Positions 26,322 to 36,488 of a stretch of DNA of 42,331 nt are shown here, one piece after another. Position 1 is the stretch's first letter. Every line of letters begins with the position of its first letter. Source of the DNA: an uncultured Pseudomonadales bacterium (GTDB taxonomy: Bacteria > Pseudomonadota > Gammaproteobacteria > Pseudomonadales > Pseudohongiellaceae); NCBI GenBank assembly GCA_949372635.1, contig CASIAB010000003.1, positions 1-42,331 of the forward strand, written 5' to 3'. A model generated the notes under the pieces. That model had not been told where the DNA came from, did no database searches, and saw nothing but the letters and a program-made list of their open reading frames with translations. The position numbers and the translations under genes were made by a program.

Positions 26322-27253
26322 TTAAGCTTCTTTTCCGATTTGGCCGAATGACCGATATGCTCCTTTACAAACTCAGCCAATAACAAATATTCTGCTCGGC
26401 GTGGATCTGACTTGCGCCACGCCATACCCACTTCTCTGGACACATTCTCGCTAGAGAAATGTCTGGTCTGGAGATGCGTATCGCCCAGTACATCGGCTTT
26501 AATCGACATAGCAGGCAACAGCGTCATACCCAGCCCGTTTGCCACCATCTGCACCAGAGTGTGCAGACTGGTCCCCTGATAGACCAGATTAGTGTCGGCG
26601 TTCTCTAGCTTGCAGGCCTCCAATGCATGATCACGAAGACAGTGCCCTTCTTCAAGAAGCAGAAGACTCTGCCCGCGCAGCTGGTGCTGCTTCACTTGCT
26701 GCAGCTTTTCTAATTCGTGCCCTGGAGGAAGGCAAAGCAAGAATTCGTCTTTAAACAAGCTCACTGACTCCATATCAGGCAACGGAAAGGGAAATGCCAG
26801 AATGATCAGGTCCAGCTGCCCCTGCTGTAATTGCTGAACGAGCTGCGCACTCATCTCTTCTTTTAGATAGAGCTTCAGCTTGTCAAAACTCTTACGAAGG
26901 TCCGAAAGAATAGCAGGAAGCAAGAATGGCCCTATGGTTGGAATTACCCCTAAACGCAGGTCCCCCACAAGCGGAGCCTCATGAGCACGAGCGATACCTA
27001 CGAAGTCCTCAACGTCGCCCAGAACTATGCGCGCCTGCACCAAAAGCTTCTCGCCTAGAGATGTAATCAGCACTGTCTTCTTGTTACGCTCAAATATCTT
27101 TGCACCGAGCTGTGATTCAAGCTCCTGTATCGCTGCACTTAATGTAGACTGCGTAACATGACAGGCCACTGCGGCCTTACTAAAGTGCCGGTGCTCGGCT
27201 ACTGCGCATAGGTATTTGAGCTGCTTAATCGAAGGATTCATGAACAAAATCAT
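26318..27253 (-). CDS. oxyR: Hydrogen peroxide-sensing LysR regulator OxyR
   Basis: LysR-type activator that switches on peroxide-defence genes when a disulfide forms. Of 311 residues, the N-terminal helix-turn-helix is in QLKYLCAVAEHRHFSKAAVA with VTQSTLSAAIQELE. The effector domain contains EEGHCLRDHALEACKLEN, where the two cysteines nine residues apart match the redox pair Cys199/Cys208 of E. coli OxyR. GLGMTLLPAMS and a C-terminal RRAEYLLLAEF also match. The start may be the ATG at 27241 (MNPSIKQLKYL) instead of 27253. It is divergent from a rubrerythrin/Fe-S/DUF3501 unit, which is a sensible regulon target. No exact OxyR operator could be recognised in the 170-bp gap. Confidence 0.93.
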   Translation of the reverse strand: MILFMNPSIKQLKYLCAVAEHRHFSKAAVACHVTQSTLSAAIQELESQLGAKIFERNKKTVLITSLGEKLLVQARIVLGDVEDFVGIARAHEAPLVGDLRLGVIPTIGPFLLPAILSDLRKSFDKLKLYLKEEMSAQLVQQLQQGQLDLIILAFPFPLPDMESVSLFKDEFLLCLPPGHELEKLQQVKQHQLRGQSLLLLEEGHCLRDHALEACKLENADTNLVYQGTSLHTLVQMVANGLGMTLLPAMSIKADVLGDTHLQTRHFSSENVSREVGMAWRKSDPRRAEYLLLAEFVKEHIGHSAKSEKKLK

Positions 27254-27326
27254 AATCGATAAAAACGATCAAAGCACTCAAAAAATCAATTAGATTTGGT
27301 GTTTGAATTAACATAAAGTAATGAGC

Positions 27327-27355
27327 TTCTGATATCCTGCACCCGGTACTATAAA
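27327..27355 (+). promoter_or_regulatory. Candidate rubrerythrin promoter
   Basis: TATAAA at 27350-27355 is a fair -10. The hexamer 17 bp upstream (TTCTGA, 27327-27332) is poor. A weak -35 would fit an activator-dependent promoter such as one controlled by the adjacent OxyR, but this is inference. Confidence 0.3.
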
Positions 27356-27424
27356 AGCGACAAGGAAACCTCTAGTCAACACAGGATCCGCATTAGCTAA
27401 TTGCAAATCACTAGGAGAGACAAA

Positions 27425-27844
27425 ATGTCATTGAAAGGTTCAAAGACAGAAGAGAATTTGAAAGCTGCATTCGCAGGCGAATCGCAGGCGAACCGTCGCT
27501 ACCTATATTTCGCCCAGAAAGCAGACGTTGAAGGCTATAACGATGTATCTGCACTTTTCCGCTCAACAGCAGAAGGTGAGACTGGACACGCACACGGCCA
27601 TCTTGAGTATCTCGAAGAGGTTGGTGATCCAGCTACTGGCATGCCTATTGGCGGCACTGAAGAGAACCTTAAGTCAGCCGTTGCCGGTGAAACGCATGAA
27701 TACACCGACATGTATCCTGGCATGGCTAAAGATGCCCGTGATGAAGGCTTTGATGAGATTGCGGACTGGATGGAGACTCTGGCGAAGGCAGAGCGCTCAC
27801 ACGCCAACCGTTTTCAGAAAGCATTGGATGCATTGGACGATTAG
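27425..27844 (+). CDS. Rubrerythrin-family diiron protein lacking rubredoxin domain
   Basis: A 139-residue ferritin-like protein from the ATG at 27425, chosen because AGGAGA lies seven bases upstream. An in-frame start at 27401 is less likely. It has the diiron ligands of the four-helix bundle: [20 protein letters not shown] (first E), [20 protein letters not shown] (ExxH), [20 protein letters not shown] (E), and [16 protein letters not shown] (ExxH). The C-terminal CxxC rubredoxin module of classical rubrerythrins is absent, so electrons must come from a separate partner. The Fe-S protein encoded next is an obvious candidate (inference). Rubrerythrins reduce hydrogen peroxide. Divergent from oxyR. 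Confidence 0.93.
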   Translation: MSLKGSKTEENLKAAFAGESQANRRYLYFAQKADVEGYNDVSALFRSTAEGETGHAHGHLEYLEEVGDPATGMPIGGTEENLKSAVAGETHEYTDMYPGMAKDARDEGFDEIADWMETLAKAERSHANRFQKALDALDD

Positions 27845-27865
27845 TCAGGCATCTTTATTCGAGTA

Positions 27866-27888
27866 GCTGGCATCAAATTGATGCCAGC
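27866..27888 (+). repeat. Perfect 10-bp stem-loop after rubrerythrin gene
   Basis: GCTGGCATCA, a three-base loop (AAT) and TGATGCCAGC lie 22 bp past the rubrerythrin stop. Only AGTTTG follows rather than a T-tract, so it is more likely a partial terminator or mRNA-stabilising hairpin that sets rubrerythrin apart from the downstream Fe-S gene. Confidence 0.55.
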
Positions 27889-27988
27889 AGTTTGAAAAAT
27901 CGCAGAAAGAGCTCGCGCAGCCCAAAATCAAAGCTCTACAATGTTAACAATATTTTCGTAGTTTCAAGGTCAAAAAATTGAGTTCCTT

Positions 27989-29329
27989 ATGCCTCATCAA
28001 AGCAGAGAAGGCGGTCTGAGAGCGCCCACCAGACATCCGCTCAATCAAAATGATCCCACGTTCTGGGATGAAGACAGCCTCAATAAAGAGTTAGAGCGCG
28101 TCTATGACATCTGTCATGGCTGCCGACGCTGTGTAAGTCTCTGCAATGCATTCCCAACACTGTTCGACTTGGTAGACGAAAGCCCCACTCTTGAAGTGGA
28201 TGGCATCGATGTTGCCGACTACGGCAAGGTAGTCGATCAGTGCTATCTCTGCGATCTGTGCTACCTCACAAAGTGCCCCTATGTCCCCCCCCACGAATGG
28301 AACGTCGACTTCCCTCACTTGATGCTGCGGGCAAAGGCCGTCAAATTTGCGAAAGGCGAAAGCAAAATCCGCGACAACGTCATCACCAGCACCGACATGA
28401 TCGGCAAAGTAGCGACGAAGCCAGTTATTAACTTAATCGTCAATGCCGCTAATAAAAATGGAGTTCTACGCGGCTTGCTCGATAAGACTATGGGCATACA
28501 CAAAGACGCCAAACTTCCTGTGTATACAAACCAGCCCGCGCGCAAGAAATTCGCAGCACACATCTACGACCCGGCAAATGCAAATGCGGGTACTGGCATT
28601 AAGTTCGCACAAGTAACTCTCTTTACGACCTGCTACTGCAACTACAACGAACCATCGATCGCGGACAGCGTGATCAAGGTGCTTGAACACAACAATATCA
28701 AAGTAAACTTGGCAGCTAGAGAACACTGTTGTGGTATGCCGAAGCTAGAACTGGGTGATCTAAAGAGTGTTACACAGCTCAAAGACAAGAATATTCCGGT
28801 CCTATATGAGATGGTGAAAGCTGGCCACGTAATCATTGCCGCAGTTCCATCCTGTGTCTTGATGTTTAAGCAAGAACTGCCGCTTATGTTTCCCGACGAT
28901 GAAAAAGTGCTAGCGGTAGCACAAGCGTTCTTTGACCCATTCGAGTACCTGCATAAGTTACACAAAACCGGTCAGTTCAATATAGAGTTCCAGAATACTC
29001 TTGGCAACGTAAGTTATCACGTAGCATGCCACCAGCGCGTGCAAAACATCGGCCCAAAGACGAAACAGATTCTCGAACTTATTGAAGAGACCAACGTTAA
29101 GAATATCGAAAGATGTTCGGGTCACGATGGCACCTATGGCATTAAGTCAGAGACCTTCAAATTCGCCAATAAGATTGCTCGCCCTATTGTTAAAAAGATT
29201 AAAGAGCAGGCTCCTGACTTTTATGGCAGTGACTGCCCAGTGGCCGGCAAGCACATCGAAAACAATTTGAAGAACAATCAGAAAGCTATCCACCCCATTG
29301 ACCTTCTCTGCCATGCATATGGTATATAG
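27989..29329 (+). CDS. GlpC/HdrD-like iron-sulfur protein with two CCG domains
   Basis: A 446-residue cytosolic or membrane-associated Fe-S protein. It has two 4Fe-4S ligand clusters, CHGCRRCVSLC (about residue 41) and CYLCDLCYLTKCPYVPP (about residue 86). Two cysteine-rich CCG-type domains follow: TTCYCNYNEP ... EHCCGMPKLE ... PSCVLMF, and VACHQRVQ ... ERCSGHDGTYG ... GSDCPVAGKHI. This is the heterodisulfide-reductase/GlpC layout used to pass electrons between quinones, thiols and partner proteins. It is preceded by a rubrerythrin without its own rubredoxin and followed 33 bp later by a DUF3501 gene. This trio recurs in Proteobacteria but its biochemistry is, to my knowledge, not established. 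A role as electron donor to the rubrerythrin is inference. Confidence 0.9.
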   Translation: MPHQSREGGLRAPTRHPLNQNDPTFWDEDSLNKELERVYDICHGCRRCVSLCNAFPTLFDLVDESPTLEVDGIDVADYGKVVDQCYLCDLCYLTKCPYVPPHEWNVDFPHLMLRAKAVKFAKGESKIRDNVITSTDMIGKVATKPVINLIVNAANKNGVLRGLLDKTMGIHKDAKLPVYTNQPARKKFAAHIYDPANANAGTGIKFAQVTLFTTCYCNYNEPSIADSVIKVLEHNNIKVNLAAREHCCGMPKLELGDLKSVTQLKDKNIPVLYEMVKAGHVIIAAVPSCVLMFKQELPLMFPDDEKVLAVAQAFFDPFEYLHKLHKTGQFNIEFQNTLGNVSYHVACHQRVQNIGPKTKQILELIEETNVKNIERCSGHDGTYGIKSETFKFANKIARPIVKKIKEQAPDFYGSDCPVAGKHIENNLKNNQKAIHPIDLLCHAYGI

Positions 29330-29362
29330 AAAACAGATACACCAGATTTAGGATAAAGACAA

Positions 29363-29947
29363 ATGAAGAAACTTAGTATCAAGGACTTAATGAGTATTGA
29401 AGCCTACAGCGAACAGCGTCCGGCGATTCGACAGGCCATGATGGAGCATAAGAAGACACGGCGCCTCCCTCTCGGCCCGAATGCAATGCTCCACTTCGAA
29501 GACTATATGGTCATGCGCTACCAAGTACTGGAACTAATTCGTATCGAAAAGATTAGCGGCGAAGCAGACCTCCTTGAAGAATTGGCAGCGTACAACCCAC
29601 TGATTCCAGACGGCAAAAACCTAAAAGTGACATTCATGCTTGAATTCCCCGATGAGTCAGAGCGTAAAGTTCACCTGAGCCAGTTAATCGGGATAGAAGA
29701 GTTAATCTCTATACAGATCGATGGCTTCGATCCGGTTTACCCCATCGCCAATGAGGACTTAGCTCGCTCCACTGATGAAAAGACGTCAGCGGTGCACTTC
29801 CTTCGTTTCGAGTTCGAAGATGAAATGATCGCAGCGGCGAAAAACGGAGCACCATGGGTGCTACGTAGCGAGCATCAGAACTACCAGCACAGCAGCGATT
29901 CCCTGCCTGCCGAGGTCAGCAACTCTCTGGTGCGCGACTTCGCCTGA
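29363..29947 (+). CDS. DUF3501 family protein
   Basis: A 194-residue soluble protein opening MKKLSIKDLMSIEAYSEQRP, with RRLPLGPNAMLHFEDYMVMR, YNPLIPDGKNLKVTFMLEFP and VHFLRFEFEDEM. These are the landmarks of DUF3501. No cofactor ligands or catalytic residues can be named. An AGGATAAAGAC ribosome-binding region precedes the ATG. It is the third gene of the rubrerythrin/Fe-S/DUF3501 set and likely a scaffold or accessory factor for that system (inference). From its stop to the next gene, about 200 bp, I see no other feature. Confidence 0.88.
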   Translation: MKKLSIKDLMSIEAYSEQRPAIRQAMMEHKKTRRLPLGPNAMLHFEDYMVMRYQVLELIRIEKISGEADLLEELAAYNPLIPDGKNLKVTFMLEFPDESERKVHLSQLIGIEELISIQIDGFDPVYPIANEDLARSTDEKTSAVHFLRFEFEDEMIAAAKNGAPWVLRSEHQNYQHSSDSLPAEVSNSLVRDFA

Positions 29948-30148
29948 AACATCCATAACGGCGAAAGTGCCGAGCTCACAACACCTAACATGGTGGTTGC
30001 TACTAACCTATTCTGATAACATCTTTTTCACTACTAACCCACTCAGAGAAAATATCTGTGCCAAAATCAGATGGTCTATTTAAACTGAGATGCGGCGGCA
30101 GTGTCGCCGAATCGCATAAGCGGAACGCGGCCTAAAGAGGGATTTCAA

Positions 30149-31405
30149 ATGGCACCCACCAAACTATCAAGCAGATTACTCTGCCTCACTACAGTGCTCT
30201 GTCTGAGCACCGCAGCAATTGCCGATCACCACGGCGGCGGTCATGAGAGTTCAATCAAGATGATTGACTCGAATAATTTTGGTATTGACCAGTCTGAGAT
30301 TCAAAGCATACGTAAGCAAATGCAAGCAGCCGTAGATGGTGGTTTTGTTTCTGGAAATATCATCCTCGTTGGCAATAGCGAAGGTGTTGGAGTGTTAGAG
30401 ACTGTTGGTACTCAGGGACCTAATCAAACGACAGAAATGAATGATCAAACTCTATTCCGTATCTACTCCATGACGAAACCAATCATCAGCGTGACAACGA
30501 TGAGCATGGTGGAAGATGGCCTAATAGCCATTGAGGATCCCGTTTCACAATATATTCCAGAATTTGCGAACATGACGATCATCGACGAAGCAACTGGCAA
30601 TATCACGCCAGCGAAAAATGAAATGACCGTACAAGACCTTCTTACCCATGAGTCTGGTTTGATATACGGCATCTTCGATGCGCAAAGCGATCTTGGTCGC
30701 CAATATTTTGAAGCTGGCTCACTGCGTTTCGATATTACAGCTCTCGAATTGGCGCAGAACTTAGCCGCCCTTCCTTTACGTTTCGAGCCTGGCACGAAAT
30801 GGCACTACTCCCGCTCAACCGACGTGCTCGGCGTAGTTATAGAAGTTGCTGCAGGTAAGCCCTTAGACGCTCTCCTTAAGGAAAGGATATTCGATCCGCT
30901 GGGTATGGATGAGACTACATTCTATGTAGACGAATCTAAAGCAAACCGAATCGCAAATCCTATTCATGGTGAAATGGACGATCCAATCAACGTGCGGCCA
31001 ATGCTATCCGGCGGTGGTGGATTGCATTCAACGACTGAGGACTATGTACGCTTCGCCCATATGCTTTTGAATGGTGGCGAATACAACGGAGAGCGCATCA
31101 TTAGCGAAGCCACACTGGATACGATGAATCAAAAATTTATAGGCGACGAAGTAAATCGCGATGCATTCTTCTTTGGGCCGACTAATGATTGGGGGCTTGG
31201 CTTTCATCTACAGCCTATTCCCGGAGCAGACAACGATGGTCCATTCAACTTCGGTTGGCAGGGAATTGGCGGCACGGTGTTTATCGTCGACCCGGTAAAC
31301 AACTTCTTCATGCTGTATATGGCTCAAGTAAGAGGCGGTCCCCGCGGTGCTCCTATGAATCTCACGATATCTCAACGTGTTGTGTATGAAGCAATGCTGG
31401 ACTAG
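30149..31405 (+). CDS. Secreted serine hydrolase, beta-lactamase/esterase family
   Basis: A 418-residue exported protein. The ATG at 30149 is preferred over an earlier in-frame GTG-type start (30101) because AGAGGG precedes it and a signal peptide begins there (MAPTKLSSRLLCLTTVLCLS, cleavage after IA). The mature N-terminus is histidine-rich (DHHGGGH), a possible metal-binding patch. Catalytic landmarks are SMTKP (SxxK) in FRIYSMTKPIISV, HYSRSTDVLG (tyrosine motif), PLGMDETTFYV, and the GGGGLHSTTEDYVRF stretch. The C-terminal strand has WQGIGGTVFIVDP in place of KTG. It is unrelated in sequence detail to the hydrolase at 7200-8234. Substrate unknown. Confidence 0.87.
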   Translation: MAPTKLSSRLLCLTTVLCLSTAAIADHHGGGHESSIKMIDSNNFGIDQSEIQSIRKQMQAAVDGGFVSGNIILVGNSEGVGVLETVGTQGPNQTTEMNDQTLFRIYSMTKPIISVTTMSMVEDGLIAIEDPVSQYIPEFANMTIIDEATGNITPAKNEMTVQDLLTHESGLIYGIFDAQSDLGRQYFEAGSLRFDITALELAQNLAALPLRFEPGTKWHYSRSTDVLGVVIEVAAGKPLDALLKERIFDPLGMDETTFYVDESKANRIANPIHGEMDDPINVRPMLSGGGGLHSTTEDYVRFAHMLLNGGEYNGERIISEATLDTMNQKFIGDEVNRDAFFFGPTNDWGLGFHLQPIPGADNDGPFNFGWQGIGGTVFIVDPVNNFFMLYMAQVRGGPRGAPMNLTISQRVVYEAMLD

Positions 31406-31452
31406 TTAGTCTCAGTTAGAATATTCTGATAAAGATAAGGTCGGTGCAACCC

Positions 31453-32040
31453 ATGAAATTTTGCCATAAGTGTGCAGGCCTCCTCATTCTTCGCATACCA
31501 CCCGGCGACGATAAATCTCGCCACTGCTGCTCCGAGTGCGGCACGATTTTCTATCTAAATCCCAAGAACGTCGTTGGCACTCTGCCTTTCTTCGAAGACA
31601 AAGTCCTACTCTGCAAGCGGGCTATTCAACCACGCGCTGGAAAATGGACTCTCCCAGCAGGCTACATGGAAAATGGTGAGTCCAGTCTTGATGGTGCCAT
31701 ACGAGAAACAACCGAAGAAGCAGGCGCCTCCGTCATCGTGAAAAGCGATAGCCTGTATACTCTGTTCAACCTACCGAAAATAAATCAGGTATATATGTTC
31801 TTTCGAACCGAATTGGCGAATCTTGATTTCGCCGCGGGGGTAGAATCTCAGGAAGTTGCGCTATTTAGCGAGGCAGAAATCCCATGGCGTGAAATCGCGT
31901 TTCCAGTAGTGAAAAGTACGCTGGAGCATTATTTCGACGATCTACGGAAAAATCGGTTTCCAGTCCGCATGTTCGATGTGAATCATACAGAGGATAGAAG
32001 CTTCACAACGAATCTAATTAGCTCGAGTTTCTCTGAATAG
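31453..32040 (+). CDS. NUDIX hydrolase with N-terminal zinc ribbon
   Basis: A 195-residue protein from the ATG at 31453. A GTG at 31444 closer to AAGG is also possible. The N-terminal ribbon has CHKC (residues 3-6) and CCSEC (about residues 26-30), like NudC/YjgD-type NUDIX proteins. The Nudix box is GYMENGESSLDGAI then RETTEEAGA (GX5EX7REUXEEXGU), intact. It hydrolyses nucleoside diphosphates linked to another moiety; the substrate cannot be told. It follows the serine hydrolase by about 40 bp on the same strand and faces the YqfO-like gene convergently. Confidence 0.9.
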   Translation: MKFCHKCAGLLILRIPPGDDKSRHCCSECGTIFYLNPKNVVGTLPFFEDKVLLCKRAIQPRAGKWTLPAGYMENGESSLDGAIRETTEEAGASVIVKSDSLYTLFNLPKINQVYMFFRTELANLDFAAGVESQEVALFSEAEIPWREIAFPVVKSTLEHYFDDLRKNRFPVRMFDVNHTEDRSFTTNLISSSFSE

Positions 32041-32056
32041 AATTCCACGCGAGTCC

Positions 32057-32386
32057 TCATTCAAATACTTCGGTGCGGATTACCGAATAGGCGACTTCTT
32101 CATAGGGGTGCGAGTCCTTCATAGCCTTGACAACTTCCGCAATAAACTGCTCAGCGCAAACCATTTCGACTTTGTATTCGCTCAAGGTTTCTAAACTGCC
32201 CTGCTCCCCTTTAAAAGGATTGCTAAATTTGCCAGGCTTGTATTGCCCCTGACCAAGAATCTGCCAGGCACAGCTGTGGTAGCCACCTACTTTGCCCGCC
32301 CCTGCATCGAACATAGCTTGCTTAACCTGCTGTAGCTGTTCCTCAGGCACATAGAATTCGATCTTGAGTAATTGCCTATCGCTCAT
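32057..32386 (-). CDS. NIF3/YqfO C-terminal-domain-like protein
   Basis: A 109-residue single-domain protein: LLKIEFYVPEEQLQQVKQAM, FDAGAGKVGGYHSCAWQI, GQGQYKPGKFSNPF and the terminal SHPYEEVAYSVIRTE. These match the CutA-like inserted/terminal domain of YqfO/NIF3 proteins, found as a stand-alone protein in Pseudomonas and relatives. Its role is unclear, and binding of small ligands or regulation of metal centres has been suggested for the family. It lies 42 bp downstream of purL on the same strand, probably co-transcribed. Confidence 0.85.
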   Translation of the reverse strand: MSDRQLLKIEFYVPEEQLQQVKQAMFDAGAGKVGGYHSCAWQILGQGQYKPGKFSNPFKGEQGSLETLSEYKVEMVCAEQFIAEVVKAMKDSHPYEEVAYSVIRTEVFE

Positions 32387-32428
32387 CCTCTGTTGATCCT
32401 CAAGCTAAGCGATTAGAATCGAGAAAAA

Positions 32429-35400
32429 CTATCCCAACCACTTCCTTGCATTGCGAAACATGCGCATGCTTGGCGCATCTTCCATCCAGTCACTTGGGTG
32501 CCAAGAGTTTTGGCTCGCGCGGAAAACCCGCTCTGGGTGAGGCATCATAATTGTGACGCGACCGTCTTGACTTGCAATTCCGGCAATAGCGTCAACAGAG
32601 CCATTCGGATTTGCAGGATAGCGTTCGGTCTTCTCTCCATAGTTGTCGGAATAACTTAGCGCGATATTATTCCCCAACTGAAGTTTCCTCAGATCACCTG
32701 CTTCCGCAAACTCTGCCATGCCTTCACCGTGTGCTACAGCCAGGGGAAAGCGCGAGCCTTCCATTCCCTGCAGAAATGCCGAGTTATTTGTCTCTACCCG
32801 AACCAGACTGAGGCGGCCTTCGAATTGTTCCGAGCGATTACGGACAAAACGTGGCCAATGATCTGCGCCAGGTATTAATTCATGCAGCAGAGAAATCATC
32901 TGACAACCATTGCAGACTCCCAGCGTCAGAGTATCTGGATTTGTGAAATAGGCTTCGAACTGTGCGCGCAGCTCTGGATTGAAGAGTATTGATTTCGCCC
33001 AACCTCCACCAGCACCAAGAACGTCGCCGTAGGAAAAACCGCCGCAGGCGACTAGCGCATTAAACTGATTAAGGCTCACCCTGCCGCTGATCAAGTCTGT
33101 CATATGAACATCGATGGCCTCGAAACGCGCCCGATCGAACACTGCACCCATTTCTATTTGGCCGTTAACACCTTGTTCTCTAAGAACGGCGATGCGAGGC
33201 TTCGCTTCAACATTGATGTAAGGCGCCGTAATGTCTTCGTTCAAGTCGAAGCTGAGCTCGATAGAAATGCCAGGATCAGTGGCATCACGTATTTGATCGT
33301 ATTCTTCGCGCGCACAGACCGAATTGTCGCGTATGCTCTGCATATGATAGCTGGTCGCAGCCCACTGCCGATGCAGCTCTATCCTGCCCTGAGCAAATAA
33401 AATATTCTCTCCAAGCGCGATGCTTAGTTTTCCTTTATCGTTTAGCTGAGCTATTTCATGCACACAATCGGACAAGCCATTCTTATCTGCATATTTCAAA
33501 ACAGACGTTAACTGATTTTCTCTAACTTGGATTACCGCACCTAATTCTTCATTGAATAAGGCAGCAAGCACTGTGTCTTCTGCTGCCAGATGCTGTAGCT
33601 GAATATCGACACCACAGTGACCGGCGAAAGCCATCTCTGCGAGAGTTGTGAATAGGCCTCCATCAGATCGATCGTGGTAGGCCAACAACAAATCCTCGTT
33701 GCGACAATTGTTTACAAAGTTGAAGAGGCCAATCAAGTCGGAAGGAGTATCTAAGTCCGGAGCTGTTCCCTGCATGCGGCTATAGACCTGACCCAACGCC
33801 GAGCCCGCAAGTCGCTTCTTTCCTCTTCCCAAATCAATGAACAGAAGACTAGTTTCCCCCTGATCTGTCTGCAGCTGCGGAGTTAGGGTCTTACGTATGT
33901 CATCCACCGGTGAAAAAGCCGAAACGATAAGCGATAGAGGCGCGGTATTGCTTTTCTCATGGCCATCGTCATTCCATACGGTACGCATGGACATAGAATC
34001 TTTCCCTACGGGTATGCAGATGCCGAGTTGCGGGCACAGGTCCATCGCCACTGCTCTTACGGTTTCGAATAACTTCTGATCTTCGCTGCCATGACCAGCC
34101 GCTACCATCCAGTTTGCAGACAACTTAATATCACCAATTTTTTCGATGGAGGCACACGCTATATTTGTAACCGATTCAGCGATCGCCATACGACCCGATG
34201 CCGCCGCATCGAACAATGCGATAGGGGCACGCTCACCCATAGCCATGGCCTCGCCGGTATAACGGCAATACGCTGTAGCTGTCACCGCCGCATCAGCTAC
34301 TGGGACCTGCCAAGGACCGACCATCTGATCGCGATGAACTAGCCCGGTAATAGTACGATCGCCTATCGTAATTAGAAAATTCTTGCTCGCTACCGCAGGC
34401 AGGGCCAACACTCTCTTTATGGACTCGTCTAAGTCTAGATCACTAGTGTCGAACGATGTTTTGAGAAGCTTAGTTGACTTCACGTCACGATGCATCTTCG
34501 GTGGCTTACCGAAGAGGAGTCCCATCGGCAGATCGATGGGACTATTGGAGAAGTGAGAATCATCGAGGCGAATATGCTCTTCTTCAATAGTCTCCCCAAC
34601 GACGGCGAACGGGCAACGTTCACGTTCACAAATAGCATTGAAACGAGGCAGATGTTCAGGATCAACAGCTAGAACATAGCGCTCCTGCGCCTCGTTACAC
34701 CAGATCTCCAAGGGGGACATCTGGCTTTCGGCATTGGGAATATCACGCAGATTGAATACGCCACCCCGCCCACCGTCTTTGACTAATTCCGGCAGAGCAT
34801 TAGAAAGGCCACCGGCACCCACGTCGTGAATAAATGCAATTGGGTTTTCGTCTCCCAGTTGCCAGCATTGATCGATGACCTCCTGGCAGCGCCTCTCCAT
34901 CTCCGCGTTCTCTCGCTGCACCGATGCAAAGTCTAGATCTTCATTACCCGAACCCGATGCCATCGAAGAAGCAGCTCCGCCGCCGAGACCGATCAGCATA
35001 GCTGGCCCGCCTAGCACTATTAATTGAGAACCAACTGAAATTTTACTCTTCAGCACGTGCTGCTCACGAATGTTGCCGATACCGCCTGCGATCATGATGG
35101 GCTTGTGATATCCACGCACCTCATTCTGGCCAGCCTCATTCGCGACTACCTGCTCGAAGCTTCTAAAATATCCGCACAGGGCGGGACGACCATATTCGTT
35201 GTTAAATGTAGCTCCGCCTATCGGACCTTCGAGCATAATGTCGAGCGCTGAAGCAATATGCGCGGGCTTGCCTAATTCTTCTTCCCAGGGCTGCGAGAAT
35301 CCTGGAATTTTTAGATTGGAAACACTGAAACCAGAGAGTCCTGCCTTCGGCTTGGATCCGGTGCCGGTAGCGCCCTCATCACGAATCTCTCCACCTGAAC

Positions 35401-36346
35401 CAGTTGATGCACCGGGGAAAGGTGCTATCCCAGTGGGATGATTGTGTGTTTCCACCTTCATCAAGATATGCACTGGCTCCTCAACAAAGCCGTACTGCTT
35501 GGAATCAGGATCTGGAAAGAAGCGCGCGCTGTCGTGACCTTTCATCACCGCTGAATTGTCAGAGTAAGCAGACAACACACCCTCGGGCGACTGTTTGTGA
35601 GTATTGCGAATCATATCGAACAGGGAATGCTCTTGCCGCTGGTCATCGATAGTCCAATTGGCATTGAAGATCTTGTGCCGGCAGTGCTCCGAGTTAGCCT
35701 GAGCGAACATCATCAGCTCTATGTCATTTGGATTGCGACCTAGATCTGTAAACTGCTGTTGTAAATAATCAATCTCATCTTCAGCGAGCGCCAGTCCCAT
35801 TTCGGTATTCGCTTCGATGAGCGCATCTCTGCCCCTACCCAGCACATCTACAGAGAAATGCGGTTGCGGCTGCGCGTGACGGAACAGGCAACTGGCCTGC
35901 TCGACATCCGCGAGTATTGCCTGGGTCATACGATCATGGAGCAGGTCATCGAGCACTGCTAATTCGGACGCACTCAGGGGGTGATCAACGGTAACGGAGA
36001 ATACGGTACCGCGCTCAATTCTATCCACCATGGCCAAGCCACAGTTGTGCAAGATATCGCTAGCCTTGCTGGACCAAGGCGAAATCGTGCCTGGCCTTGG
36101 CACTACCACTCGAGTTAGGAGCAAAGCGGGATCGGCAACGGTACTGTCTGAACTAAAACCGGCGCCATAATGCAGTAGCTCGCGAACCACTTCAGAATCG
36201 GAGTTGCTCAATTCCTGTCGTGCAGTCAAGAAGTGAACGAACTGTGCGCTAAACGCTTTTACCTGGGGGAGTTTGGCCTGAAGGCTGAGTAGTAATTTGG
36301 AAGATTTAAAAGCAGAAAGAGCTGCCGCTCCAAACATGACCTGCAT
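32429..36346 (-). CDS. purL: Phosphoribosylformylglycinamidine synthase
   Basis: Large-type FGAM synthase (1305 aa, typical for gammaproteobacteria) that converts FGAR and glutamine to FGAM in purine synthesis. In order: N-terminal domain ([20 protein letters not shown]), linker, AIRS-like domains with [32 protein letters not shown] and LSGFSVSNL. The class I glutaminase at the C-terminus has [20 protein letters not shown], the nucleophile [12 protein letters not shown] and [11 protein letters not shown]. The start is the ATG at 36346 or 36337; homologues suggest the second. No damage is visible. The distance to tadA and to a guaA-like 3' end is the Pseudomonas-type neighbourhood. Confidence 0.98.
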   Translation of the reverse strand: MQVMFGAAALSAFKSSKLLLSLQAKLPQVKAFSAQFVHFLTARQELSNSDSEVVRELLHYGAGFSSDSTVADPALLLTRVVVPRPGTISPWSSKASDILHNCGLAMVDRIERGTVFSVTVDHPLSASELAVLDDLLHDRMTQAILADVEQASCLFRHAQPQPHFSVDVLGRGRDALIEANTEMGLALAEDEIDYLQQQFTDLGRNPNDIELMMFAQANSEHCRHKIFNANWTIDDQRQEHSLFDMIRNTHKQSPEGVLSAYSDNSAVMKGHDSARFFPDPDSKQYGFVEEPVHILMKVETHNHPTGIAPFPGASTGSGGEIRDEGATGTGSKPKAGLSGFSVSNLKIPGFSQPWEEELGKPAHIASALDIMLEGPIGGATFNNEYGRPALCGYFRSFEQVVANEAGQNEVRGYHKPIMIAGGIGNIREQHVLKSKISVGSQLIVLGGPAMLIGLGGGAASSMASGSGNEDLDFASVQRENAEMERRCQEVIDQCWQLGDENPIAFIHDVGAGGLSNALPELVKDGGRGGVFNLRDIPNAESQMSPLEIWCNEAQERYVLAVDPEHLPRFNAICERERCPFAVVGETIEEEHIRLDDSHFSNSPIDLPMGLLFGKPPKMHRDVKSTKLLKTSFDTSDLDLDESIKRVLALPAVASKNFLITIGDRTITGLVHRDQMVGPWQVPVADAAVTATAYCRYTGEAMAMGERAPIALFDAAASGRMAIAESVTNIACASIEKIGDIKLSANWMVAAGHGSEDQKLFETVRAVAMDLCPQLGICIPVGKDSMSMRTVWNDDGHEKSNTAPLSLIVSAFSPVDDIRKTLTPQLQTDQGETSLLFIDLGRGKKRLAGSALGQVYSRMQGTAPDLDTPSDLIGLFNFVNNCRNEDLLLAYHDRSDGGLFTTLAEMAFAGHCGVDIQLQHLAAEDTVLAALFNEELGAVIQVRENQLTSVLKYADKNGLSDCVHEIAQLNDKGKLSIALGENILFAQGRIELHRQWAATSYHMQSIRDNSVCAREEYDQIRDATDPGISIELSFDLNEDITAPYINVEAKPRIAVLREQGVNGQIEMGAVFDRARFEAIDVHMTDLISGRVSLNQFNALVACGGFSYGDVLGAGGGWAKSILFNPELRAQFEAYFTNPDTLTLGVCNGCQMISLLHELIPGADHWPRFVRNRSEQFEGRLSLVRVETNNSAFLQGMEGSRFPLAVAHGEGMAEFAEAGDLRKLQLGNNIALSYSDNYGEKTERYPANPNGSVDAIAGIASQDGRVTIMMPHPERVFRASQNSWHPSDWMEDAPSMRMFRNARKWLG

Positions 36347-36488
36347 CGATTGTATCCCAATTTGTGGCGTGAATAGACGACGCTAGACCGCTATTATGGA
36401 GCGGCAATGATAATGGATTTGGCTATTGAATTCAGAAAAATGTGCTGGAATTTGATGGTTTTATTACGGTAGGCAGGACGCTCGATTA

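Noticed and set aside
27254..27400. Possible OxyR operator in the oxyR-rubrerythrin gap
   Set aside because: GAT/ATC half-site-like motifs exist, but none matches the ATAG-N7-CTAT pattern with correct spacing; not reported as a site.
30149..31405. Annotation as a true beta-lactamase resistance gene
   Set aside because: SxxK is present but the YxN and KTG motifs are altered; the pattern fits esterase or peptidase members of the fold, so no resistance role is claimed.
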